Shown piece by piece: positions 9,747 through 18,700 of a stretch of 19,596 bases of DNA. Every line of letters starts with the position of its first letter. The stretch's first letter is position 1. The stretch lies in the NCBI GenBank assembly GCA_002726335.1, contig PBSR01000099.1:1-19596 (forward strand), read 5' to 3'. Origin of the DNA: Gemmatimonadaceae bacterium. Lineage in GTDB: Bacteria > Latescibacterota > UBA2968 > UBA8231. A program made the translations under genes and the position numbers. Under the pieces are notes generated by a model. It searched no databases. It was given only the letters and a program-made list of their open reading frames with translations, and was not told where the DNA came from.

Positions 9747-9777
9747 CGGCTGAGTGGACTGGACCTGCTCCGCAGTG

Positions 9778-11001
9778 TCACCGCGAACGGGCCGACCGCG
9801 TCGTGACCCGGCGCAGCGCGGCCACGACGGCGGCCAGCCGAGTGTACCAGCGAAGCTTTCGCAGAAAGACCGCCGGTTCCCCGCGGGCCAGCGCCGGCGG
9901 GCCGGCCACATGAAAGAGGTAATAGTCGTAGAGCTGCGGCAACGTCTCGCGCAGACAGGCCGGCACATCCTTGAGCACACGCGCGGTCTCCGCCATGTGT
10001 CGTGACACACGCGCTCCGAATCCTGCATCGGTCCCGGGCGCCAGCGTGGCAGCCGGATCGGGCGTCGCCCCCGTCAAGATCGCGTTATAGGCCGGACGGT
10101 AATCGGCGCGCACCCGCGCGTTCACATCGTGAAACAGCAGCAGACCGCGCACCAGGCTCGCGGTTAGGTCGCCGAAGTGGCTGCCGCTGATCGGCAGAAT
10201 CCAGGTGTTGAACATGACATTGAGTCCGAACGACTCCACGTGATGCCACCACATCGGCGGCAGATAGAACAGATCGCCAGGTTCGAGCTCGGCCGCCTGC
10301 GCCTTGGCCAGCTCGGTTTCGAACCGGGGAAATCGCTCGAGATCCGGGTCCAGCAGCGTGACGCGACTCCCCACCGTGTCGCCCAGCCGCGTGTCGAGCG
10401 GCGCCGGATACAGATTGGCCATGTTGTCCGGCGGCAGGATGGTGAAGCGCTTGCGGCCGGACAGCATCGCCACCAGATTGTGCGCCGGGTCGAAGTGCAG
10501 ATTGACGACATGACCCCCGGACCCGACCCAGAACTGACTGTAGCCTTCGACGCCGTCTCGGAGATACGGCACATCCGGAACCAGCGGCGCGAGCTCCGGC
10601 ACCCGCCCGATCGGGACCGACTGCATGTACACGCTGCCCTTCCGCCCGTCGGCCCGCAGCGTGTCACGCAGCGTATCAGCGAATAATCGAAATGGGACTT
10701 TGTGCTTGCCGGTCGAAAAGCTGAAATTCGCGGCCCCGTCATCCCCATAGCCGAGCTGCCCTCCCTGTTTCGGCGGAATGGTCGTGTAGTGGACCTTGCG
10801 CCGGCCGATCAGCCTCGACAGCACGTCGACCTGTGCACCTGTCTGCGCGGCGGATCTGAGACTCGCGAGCAACCCGCAATCGTCCAGACAGCCGGTCAGG
10901 AGGGCTGGTCTGCCGGCCCGCACGGCCCGCTCGTTGAACTCCTCGACGGTCGGCTTCTGGAGTCGCACGATCGACCGGGCTTCCGATGTCTGCATCTCCA
11001 T
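9778..11001 (-). CDS. Cupin/JmjC-type Fe(II)/2-oxoglutarate-dependent hydroxylase, FIH-like
   Basis: The protein has 407 aa from ATG 11001. That start lies 19 bp after the glycosyltransferase stop, with GAGGGG 12 nt upstream. The upstream in-frame ATG at 11079 would lie inside the glycosyltransferase C-terminus and add non-homologous residues. A double-stranded beta-helix core is visible: iron ligands HFD at 169-171 and the distal His in WWHHVES (H253 or H254). Lys184/Arg185 in GRKRFTILPP sits where FIH places its 2-oxoglutarate lysine. The run from ILPPDN through LYPAPL, LERFPRF and GDLFYLPPMWWHH matches the layout of human FIH (ILFPPDQ, LYPYPV, YERFPNF, GDVLYIPMYWWHH), as I recall that sequence. 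By family it should hydroxylate an unactivated carbon, most likely the beta position of an amino acid residue bound to the NRPS or in the released peptide. The exact substrate cannot be read from the sequence. Confidence 0.92.
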   Translation of the reverse strand: MEMQTSEARSIVRLQKPTVEEFNERAVRAGRPALLTGCLDDCGLLASLRSAAQTGAQVDVLSRLIGRRKVHYTTIPPKQGGQLGYGDDGAANFSFSTGKHKVPFRLFADTLRDTLRADGRKGSVYMQSVPIGRVPELAPLVPDVPYLRDGVEGYSQFWVGSGGHVVNLHFDPAHNLVAMLSGRKRFTILPPDNMANLYPAPLDTRLGDTVGSRVTLLDPDLERFPRFETELAKAQAAELEPGDLFYLPPMWWHHVESFGLNVMFNTWILPISGSHFGDLTASLVRGLLLFHDVNARVRADYRPAYNAILTGATPDPAATLAPGTDAGFGARVSRHMAETARVLKDVPACLRETLPQLYDYYLFHVAGPPALARGEPAVFLRKLRWYTRLAAVVAALRRVTTRSARSR

Positions 11002-11020
11002 GACTCGCTCGCGCCCCTCG

Positions 11021-12252
11021 TCAGGAGGCCAGATGGGCGCGGACGAAGTCGACGGCTCGTGTCGGCCCATTCTCGGCACGAATCGCCGCGCCGATGCCCG
11101 CGACCGCCTCGTGCATGGCCGTGTCGCCGACCGCCCGCTCGAGGGCCGTCGTTAGTGACGCCACCGAACGGGTCCGCTGCGGCACCGGCTCGGGCCCCCA
11201 GCCGCGGTCGGCGACGATGCGTGCTCAGAAGAACTGGTCGGTCACCAGCGGGCAGACCACGCTCGGTCGGCTGAACCGCAGGGCCGCGGCGGTCGTCCCC
11301 GCGCCGCCATGATGCACCACCGCGCTCACGCGAGGAAAGAGCCACTCATGCGGCGTCTCGTCGACCACGAAGACATCGGTCCGCGGGGGCACCGGATCGC
11401 CCCACCCGGTCGCCACGAAGGCCCGACACCCCACCCGGCGCGCCGCGGTGATCACGTCTTCGACTAGCGCTGCACCGGACAGCCCGCTCATGCTGCCAAA
11501 TCCGAGGTAGACCGGCGGCGCCCCCTCCGCGAGGAACGCGTCAAGGGCAGGCGAGGGCCGCCACTCGGAGTCAGCCTCCGGAAACCAGTAACCGCTGGCG
11601 AACGTGTCGGCGGGCCAATCCTCCGGGGTCGGCACGACGAGGGGGCTGTAGCTGTGCAGCACCGGGACACGCTTTCCATGCCGATACCGGTAATCCGGAA
11701 ACCGCGACGGCGTGGTACCGAGCGTCGACTGGCACCAACTGCGCAGAGTCCCCCGTCCGCGCCACCAGGACAGTCGATACAGCTCATAGGAGAGGCGGTT
11801 GCCGACGCGTCCATCCCACAACCGCGGCGCGCCGATGAGGGGAAACTCCGCCGTGGGCGTCATGTTCGGCATTGTCGACGTCATCATCGACGGAATGTCC
11901 AGTTTCTCGGCGATGTGATAGGCGGGCACGAGCATCGTGTCGTAGATCAGCGCATCGGCATCACGCGCCGCGGCCCAGCAATCGTCGAGCATCGGCCGTA
12001 CCATCGTCTCGAACGCGTCGTTGGTCTCCCGCCCGGCTCGCCGAAGTGCCCGCGGTCCGAGGCAAAAAACGTCCGCAGGTCGATTCGCAGCGGCGCAAAC
12101 CTGGCCCCACGCGCCACCACCCCGGACTCGAACTCGGTGTCGGCACCGAGCGTCACCTCGAACCCGGCCGCCACCAGCGCGCCGGCCAGCACCAGCAGCG
12201 GCTGCACGTCGCCCCGCGTGCCGTAGCTCAGGTTCGTGATACGCGACACCAT
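11021..12252 (-). pseudogene. Family-1 glycosyltransferase (GtfB/sterol-GT-like), broken by a frameshift and a nonsense codon
   Basis: Joining two frames and one stop gives a protein of about 410 aa, the normal length for this family. The N-terminus, from ATG 12252 (or GTG 12249), reads SRITNLSYGTRGDVQP, the typical acceptor-domain start of COG1819 enzymes. Near 12026-12040 the frame must shift (low-coordinate register 1 to 2 mod 3), most simply a 1-bp loss in a G-rich tract. The second frame then runs through GFGSMSG and VVHHGGAGTTAAAL, the nucleotide-sugar-binding motif, to DQFF followed by TGA at 11225-11227. Beyond the TGA the same frame continues for 67 codons (starting ARIVADRGWGPEP) to a TGA at 11021. 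The family usually has Trp after DQPF, so TGG to TGA is likely. The gene starts 28 bp after the NRPS stop, with only a weak GTGGG-like ribosome site. It would have glycosylated the cluster product. Sequencing error is the main alternative. Confidence 0.85.
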
Positions 12253-12280
12253 GGTCGTCCCACTCAGCCGTCACACGCTC

Positions 12281-15200
12281 CTACCGGTCGAGCAGGGCGC
12301 GCTCGGCGTCGGTCAACGGCGCGAGCGGAATGGCCTGCTCCGCCGCGGAGTCTGTCGCCGGCTCGGCGGACCCGGCGCGGTCCGCGACCAGGCGCGCGAG
12401 CTCGGCGAGGGTCGGATGCGTGAAGATGTCACCCAGGTCGCACGACACGCCGGCCACCTGATGCACCCGTGTGGCCAGGCGTCCAGCCAGGAGGCTGTGG
12501 CCCCCCAGCTCGAAGAAGTTCGCCGAGGCATGGACCACGTCGAGTGCCAGCACCTCCGCCCAGACCGGGGCGATCCGACGCTCCATGTCGGTCGACGGCA
12601 AGACGCCCGTCGTCGTCGAACGACCGGGAAGCGGCAACCGCCGCAGAGCGGTTCGGTCGGTCTTGCCGTTCGCGGTACGTGGCAGCACCGCCATGACGAG
12701 CCACCACGCGGGCACCATGTACTCCGGCACGCTGCCGCGCAGGTGCCGCCGGAGCTCGGTCTCGGTGGGTGGCGGGCTGTCGGGCGCGCCGCTGGCCGTC
12801 AGCGCCGCCAGCAGCCCCGGCCCGGTTGGGCCGTCGCGCAGCACGACGGCGACCTGGCCCACACCTGGATACCTCATCAGGACCTGCTCGATCTCGGCGG
12901 TCTCGATGCGAAATCCTCTGAGCTTCACCTGGTCATCCCGTCGCCCGTGGAAGGTGAGCGCTCCGTCATCACGACGCACGCCGATGTCGCCGGTGCGATA
13001 CAACCGGGTCCCGAGACCAATGCCAAACGGATCCGGCAGGAACCGCTCCGCGGTCAGAACCGGCCGTCCCCAGTAGCCGCGCGCCACGCCGTCTCCGCCA
13101 ATGTAGATCTCACCCGCCACCCCGAGTGGAGCCAGATTCCATCGCGGGTCGAGAACGTAGATCCGGGTGTTGGCGATCTCCCGTCCAATCGGCATCGCCT
13201 CGCGCCCGGAGGTCTCGACCGGTGGCGCTGCCGCACGCCCTGCGCTCACCTCGAACGTGCTCGACCAGACGGTGGTCTCGGTGGGCCCATACAGGTTCAG
13301 GACACGGTGACAGCCGGTGGCAAGCCGACCCGCGAGACCGGGCGGCAACGCTTCTCCGCCGCACAGGGCCGTCAGCGCGGCGTCCCCCGTCCAACCCGCG
13401 TCGAACAGCATCTGCCAGGTCGCCGGGGTCGCCTGCATCACGGTCGCGCCCGAGCTCCGCAGCAGCTCGGCAAGCCGATGCCCGTCGGCCGCGGTCGCGG
13501 ACGTGGCGATCTCAATGCGACCACCGATCATCAGCGGCAGAAAGAGCTCGAGCGCGGCGATGTCGAACGAGAGCGTCGTCACGGCGAGCAGGGTGTCGTC
13601 GGCCGTGAAGCCGGTCTCCTGGGCCATCGCGCCCAGGAAGTTCACCAGCGCCCGATGCTCGATCGCGACCCCCTTCGGCCGGCCAGTGGAACCGGAGGTG
13701 TAGATGACGTAGGCCAGGTCGCGCGCGCCTGCAGGCCCCGGGACCACCGCCTCTGAGTCGGGTGGCCCTTCTCCGCTCCCATCATCGGCATCGATCAGCA
13801 GCACCGGCACTCCAGGCAGATCGAGATCCGCCACTCCTGCGTCGGCCACGACCGCCGACAGCCCGGCATCGGCCGCCATGTAGCATCGCCGCTCGAGCGG
13901 AAACTCGGGGTCCAGCGGAACATAGGCAGCGCCGGCTCGCAGGATACCCAGCAACACCGGCACCAGCTGAGCCGAACGTGGAAGGTGCACGCCCACGCGC
14001 GCGCCCACCCTCACACCCAGAGACTCCAGTCGCTCGGCCACCTCCACTGCCCGCCGCGTCAGCTCTGCGTAAGTCACCCGCCGCCCTTCGCAGGACACGG
14101 CAACCGCGCCGGGCCGCGCCGCCCTCACCCGGTCAATCAGCTCGGGCAGGGTGCTGTGACGCGGATAGTCGGTGGTCGTTTCCGCCGGTGCCGCGACGGC
14201 CCGGCGTTCGGCGTCGTCCAGAATGTCCACACCGCCGATCGCACGGTCCGGCTGGTCCACGAATGCCGCGGCAAGACGCGTCAGGTGCCCGGCCATCCGC
14301 GTGATTCGCGCCGCGGTAAACAGGTCGGTGTTGTACTCGATGCCGCAGGCCAGTCCGTGCACCGACGCCTTGAAGCTGAACGTCAGGTCTACCTTGCTCG
14401 TCCCGTTGTGGCCAAACGCCGGCGTCCCCGTCAGCTCGTCGAGTCGCAGTGCCGTCTCCTCCTGGTTCTGGAGGATGACGACCACGTCGGTCACCGGCGA
14501 GCGAGACAGGTCCCGTGGTAGCCGCAGCTCGTCCACCAGCCGATCGAACGGATAGCTCTGATGGTCGAAGGCGTCGGTTGCCGTGTCGCGCACCGCATCC
14601 AGGAGGGCGGAGAATCGGGTGGTCGCGCCCACCCGATCCCGCAGGCACAGTATGTTCAGATAGCAGCCGACCTGGTCGTCGAGATCGGGGTGCACGCGCC
14701 CCCCCACCGGCGTGGCGACGATGATGTCGTCGGCGCCGGTGTGACGGTGCAGCAAGACCTTGACCAGGGCGCACAGTGTCATGAACAGGCTCGCCCGTCG
14801 GACACGTGCCAGCGCCTCGAGCCCGGAAGCCGACTCAGGCGGCAACAGCCACGTGTGCTCGGCGCCGCGGTAGGTCTGGTGGGCAGGGCGCGGTCGATCG
14901 GTCGGCAGCTCGAGCACCGGCAAGGCGCCGTCGAGCTGCCGCAGCCAGTATCGTCGCTCGGCGTCGAGCGCAGCGCTGTCGAGCCGGCGCTGCTGCCACG
15001 CCGCATAGTCCCGGTACTGAATCGGCAGGGCAGGCAGGTCGGGCCGGCCGCCCTGTCGTGCCGCGCGGTAGCACGCGGCCAGATCACGCCCGAGCGTGCC
15101 GATGCTAATTCCGTCGCAGACGAGATGGTGAACAGTGAACAACAGCAGGTGTCTGTCCGGCCCCACCAGCAGAAGTGACACCCGAAACAGTGGGGGACGC

Positions 15201-15739
15201 GCCAGATCGAATGTCGCCGCGGCCGCCTGCGCGGCGGCCTCTCGCGCGGCCGCGTCGGGGTCGGTCCGGGCGCTGAGATCGATGCGCTCGAGCGCGACCG
15301 GCTGCGCCGGATGCACCACCTGCCCCGGTTCGCCTGTCGCCGGGTCCACCACGATACTGGTGCGCAACACCTCGTGGCGCTCGACCAGATCGGTCAGCGC
15401 CGTCCTCAAGGCGGCAACGTCGAGGGGGCCCTCGAGTCTCTGATGCAACGGGATGTTGTAGGCGTTCGCCCCGTCGAGCTGAGACAACACCCAGAACCGG
15501 CGCTGGGCATGCGACAGCGGATAGCGATCGCTGTCCGGCAGCCGCGGAATCCGTTCGACCGCCTCGTCCAGAATCATCCGGAGCAGCGCCGGCTTTTCCG
15601 CGCGCAAGCGCTCGATCACGGCCGGCGTGAAGAGCCCCTTGGGGGCCCGGTAACGCAGATCGCCACCTTCCCGCCAGAACCTGGCACCCCTCTCCCGCAG
15701 GTCGTCGACGAAGCGGTCGAGCGTTGGACGGGGAATCAA
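12281..15739 (-). CDS. Single-module NRPS (TubC-like docking - C - A[Gly] - T)
   Basis: This is a 1152-aa protein starting at TTG 15739, chosen for the Shine-Dalgarno and the 4-bp overlap with the PKS. A TubC-type N-terminal docking domain spans residues 1-60 (LRYRAPKGLFTP in the middle). The C domain spans about 73-500, with HHLVCDG at 204-210 intact. The A domain spans about 525-1035, with YTSGSTGRPKG at 680-690, YGPTE at 817-821, YRTGD at 914-918 and NGKTD at 1024-1028. The T domain has LGGHS with Ser1082. The ten specificity positions (D726, I727, L730, Q769, L792, G794, L816, V824, W825, K1026) give DILQLGLVWK, a standard glycine code. The C domain should join the upstream polyketide acyl chain to glycine. 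There is no TE or E domain, so the chain passes on, presumably to the large NRPS downstream. Confidence 0.97.
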   Translation of the reverse strand: MIPRPTLDRFVDDLRERGARFWREGGDLRYRAPKGLFTPAVIERLRAEKPALLRMILDEAVERIPRLPDSDRYPLSHAQRRFWVLSQLDGANAYNIPLHQRLEGPLDVAALRTALTDLVERHEVLRTSIVVDPATGEPGQVVHPAQPVALERIDLSARTDPDAAAREAAAQAAAATFDLARPPLFRVSLLLVGPDRHLLLFTVHHLVCDGISIGTLGRDLAACYRAARQGGRPDLPALPIQYRDYAAWQQRRLDSAALDAERRYWLRQLDGALPVLELPTDRPRPAHQTYRGAEHTWLLPPESASGLEALARVRRASLFMTLCALVKVLLHRHTGADDIIVATPVGGRVHPDLDDQVGCYLNILCLRDRVGATTRFSALLDAVRDTATDAFDHQSYPFDRLVDELRLPRDLSRSPVTDVVVILQNQEETALRLDELTGTPAFGHNGTSKVDLTFSFKASVHGLACGIEYNTDLFTAARITRMAGHLTRLAAAFVDQPDRAIGGVDILDDAERRAVAAPAETTTDYPRHSTLPELIDRVRAARPGAVAVSCEGRRVTYAELTRRAVEVAERLESLGVRVGARVGVHLPRSAQLVPVLLGILRAGAAYVPLDPEFPLERRCYMAADAGLSAVVADAGVADLDLPGVPVLLIDADDGSGEGPPDSEAVVPGPAGARDLAYVIYTSGSTGRPKGVAIEHRALVNFLGAMAQETGFTADDTLLAVTTLSFDIAALELFLPLMIGGRIEIATSATAADGHRLAELLRSSGATVMQATPATWQMLFDAGWTGDAALTALCGGEALPPGLAGRLATGCHRVLNLYGPTETTVWSSTFEVSAGRAAAPPVETSGREAMPIGREIANTRIYVLDPRWNLAPLGVAGEIYIGGDGVARGYWGRPVLTAERFLPDPFGIGLGTRLYRTGDIGVRRDDGALTFHGRRDDQVKLRGFRIETAEIEQVLMRYPGVGQVAVVLRDGPTGPGLLAALTASGAPDSPPPTETELRRHLRGSVPEYMVPAWWLVMAVLPRTANGKTDRTALRRLPLPGRSTTTGVLPSTDMERRIAPVWAEVLALDVVHASANFFELGGHSLLAGRLATRVHQVAGVSCDLGDIFTHPTLAELARLVADRAGSAEPATDSAAEQAIPLAPLTDAERALLDR
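15560..15739 (-). other. TubC-type N-terminal docking domain of the glycine-module NRPS
   Basis: Residues 1-60 show the family pattern: an N-terminal amphipathic helix (FVDDLRERGARFW), a short beta hairpin rich in charged residues (GGDLRYRAPKG), then LFTPAVIERLRAEKPALLRMI as a second helical pair. Such domains receive short acidic C-terminal peptides of the upstream subunit. The PKS encoded immediately before ends in GDGDEEEGRI, a plausible partner. Recognition rests on the sequence pattern only. Confidence 0.87.
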
Positions 15740-18700
15740 ATCCGTCCCTCCTCCTCGTCGCCATCCCCGGACACCGGCGTGTCGGGTCGGTCCAGCAGCG
15801 CATCGATCCGCGCGGCCTGCAAACGCACGGTCGGCTCCTCGAACAGGCTGCGGAACGGCAGCCGACACCCCAGCAGCCGCTCGACGCGGGTGATCAGCTG
15901 TGTACCGAGCAGGGAATCGCCGCCCAGGTCGGCGAAGACGTCTTCGACGCCGACCGGAACAACGCCGAGCAACTCTTCCCAGATCCGCACCAGGGCCCGC
16001 TCGGTGTCGGTCTGCGGTGCCACGATCGCGACGCCAGGGTCGCGATGCTGCGGCGTCGTGGCCGACTCGACCTGGTGGCGCCCCTCCGCTCCGCTACGGG
16101 CGACCCACTGCCGAAGACGACCCCCAAGGTCGACCGCCGAGACGATGAACTGCGGCGCCCGCGCACCCAGCACCCGCACAAATGCCGCGCAGGACTCCTC
16201 CAGCGTCATGGCGTACCGGTCGATGCTGGTCCGAAACCGGGAGTCGAGCCCGGCGGCCTCCTCCGTCGGCCAGCCGTCCCAGTTCGTGCTGGTCCAGCGA
16301 CGATCACCATCACGAGCCCGCGCGGCCGCGAACGTGTCCATGAACCGGCAGGCGGCTGCGTAGGCCGACAGCCCGAGCCCCCCCAGCACCGACGCGTTCG
16401 ACGAGATGAGCACAATGAAGTCGAGCGGCAGTCCGTCCAACGCCGCCGCCAGGGCGCGGGTCCCCTCGACGCGCGCCCGGCACACGGCGTCGATTGCCGC
16501 CGGGGTCGTGCTCTCGACCGGGTTCACCACCACCTCGCGACGGGTGTCACCGGCCGCGTGAATCACGCCGTCTAGACGGCCGAACCGGCTGCGCGTCGCA
16601 TCGACCGCCGCACGCATCGCCGTCATGTCGGCGGCGTCGGCTTCGAGCAACAGCAGCTCGGCCCCGTCACGCCGCATCGCGCGCACGGTCCTCATCTGAT
16701 GGGCCAGCGCGGAGCGCACTCCGGCCAAATCGTCCGGCATCATCGAGCGTGCCACATCGGCCGGCGCGTCCTCGGCGCGCACGCCGATCACGAGCCCGTA
16801 ATCGTCCGCTGGCCCCGCGTCCCGATCTGGCCAACCCCGCACACGCTCGAACCCGGCCTCCTCGAACAGCCCGACCCACGCGTCGAGCGCGATCAGCGGC
16901 GACCGCGGGCGAAGCTCCGCGTCTCGGAAGCTCCACCACGCCTCGGTGAGGCCCCAGATCAGGTGCACCCAGCGTGGTGCCGCCACCGTCTCGATGATCG
17001 CGGCGATCCCGCCCGGCGCCAGCAGCCGGTGGGCAGCGGCCACGGTCTCTTGGAGCTGAGGTGTCGCGTGGAAGACATCGAGCGCCACGACGGCGTCAAA
17101 CGTCCCTTCCTCGTACCCCTGCGGTCCAGTCGGCTGGGTGATGTCGAGACGGCCGGTTCGGACGCAATCGAATCCGCCGTCCGCCGCCGCGCGTTTCGCC
17201 CGGGCGACGAAGGCGCCTCCGACATCGGTCGCGTGATACTCGATCTCGAGCGCCTGGAGCGCCGGCACCGTCACACCGGCCAGCAACCCGTCGCCCACCC
17301 CGATCTCGAGCACTCTGAGACGCCGTCCGGGCGCCCCCGCGGCCAGCCGCACCAGCAGGTCTCGCACGGCGCGCGTATACACCTCGCGCGTGCTGTACGC
17401 CACCGTGCGAGCGGCGGCCTGCTCGAGCAACGTCGCCTCGCCGTCCGGATAGAGCACGCTGATCGGCGCGATGGTGCCCGTCAGCGCGGCCGGATACTTG
17501 CTCAGACAGTGATCGAGCAATTCGATCAACCCGCGGAAGTCGGGGAACGACTCGAGCAGCGCGCGGCGCGCCTCCGACGGTGCCCCCAGCCGCGTGGCCT
17601 CTCCGGTCAGCACGACGCGGTCACCGTCGGCCATCGCCAAGCCATCGTCGACCAGCATGTCGAGCACGAAGTCGCACAGACGCTCGAGCTCCGGCACCAC
17701 GCCGAGGCGTCGGGCAAAGGTTCCCCGGTCGACGACACAGCCCTCGGCGATCGCCAGTCCGCATCCGACGAGCAGCCCCAACAGATGGCTGTCACAGAAC
17801 CGCGCCAGCGCCTGCTCGAACCCCGGATAGTCATCGAGGCCGCGGATGCAGAGCTCTCGCCTGGCGTCGGTCACCGAGCTGTCGACCGCCATCGGGTCGA
17901 ACGACGGCGCCGCCGGGCGTGCGGCCCCGTCGTCGCTGTTCTCAGGTTCACCGAGCGCGCTCTCGAGCCGCCCCGCGCTCCGGCCGGTCAGGGCCAGCCG
18001 AGCGCCGTGGCGCCGTGCCAGATCTCGCGCCAGGATCAGACCTATACCTCCCAGCCCGCCCGTGATCAAATACACGCCGCCCTCGCGAATCGGCGCCGGC
18101 ATCGGCGCCGGCAGTGGCACCGACTCGTAGGTGGGTACCCAGCGCCGGCCAGTCCGCCAGGCGACGAAACGCTCGTCGCCGCGGTCGATTTCCTCGATGA
18201 GATCATCGACCAGCGCGGCCAGGCCCCCCGACGGCTCGGTCGACACGTCCACCAGCCGACAGCGAAGCTCGGCGTGCTCTTGCGGCAAAGTCAGCAGCGG
18301 ACCCCTGACCATCGCGCGGTCGGGACGAAGGGTTTCGGCACCGGTCACGTCCTCGACACCTTCGGCCACCACGACGAGCTCGATCTCGGTGCCAACGCGG
18401 GCCAGCGCCTGACCGAGCTGCAGGATGTGGAGCAGATCGCCGGGCTCGGAATCCCCCGCCGGCCCCACCAGCGAGCAGTCGATGACCCGGGAGCCAGTGG
18501 CCAGGCCACCAAGCGCGTCACGATACGACCCGGCGTTTCCGCGGCACAGCCGACCCGACCCCGCCGAACCGGCGGCGATGTCGAGCTCGACGACCGATCG
18601 TCCACCCTGACGCCAGCGCGCGCCGAGCGACGTTGCGACGCCCAGCTGATCCCGGGTCTGATCCCGCAGCAGGATGATCGGCCCGCCCACCGGGTCCGTC

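Noticed and set aside
9747..9777. Promoter or terminator between the oxygenase and the giant NRPS
   Set aside because: The gap is only 31 bp, with no hairpin followed by a T-run and no recognisable promoter boxes. Read-through as one operon is simpler.
11225..11227. TGA read as tryptophan or selenocysteine (recoding) in the glycosyltransferase
   Set aside because: TGA is an ordinary stop here, ending the PKS at 15736 and the oxygenase at 9778. The gene also has a separate frameshift, so decay or sequence error is simpler.
12026..12040. Programmed ribosomal frameshift in the glycosyltransferase
   Set aside because: No slippery heptamer or obvious downstream stem is seen, and the family is not known for programmed frameshifting. 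The second lesion downstream would still stop the product.
11225..12274. The 349-codon frame starting at 12274 taken as the intact glycosyltransferase
   Set aside because: Its first 80 or so residues are low-complexity Arg/Ala/Gly sequence without family similarity. The real N-terminus (SRITNLSYGTRGDVQP) lies in another frame.
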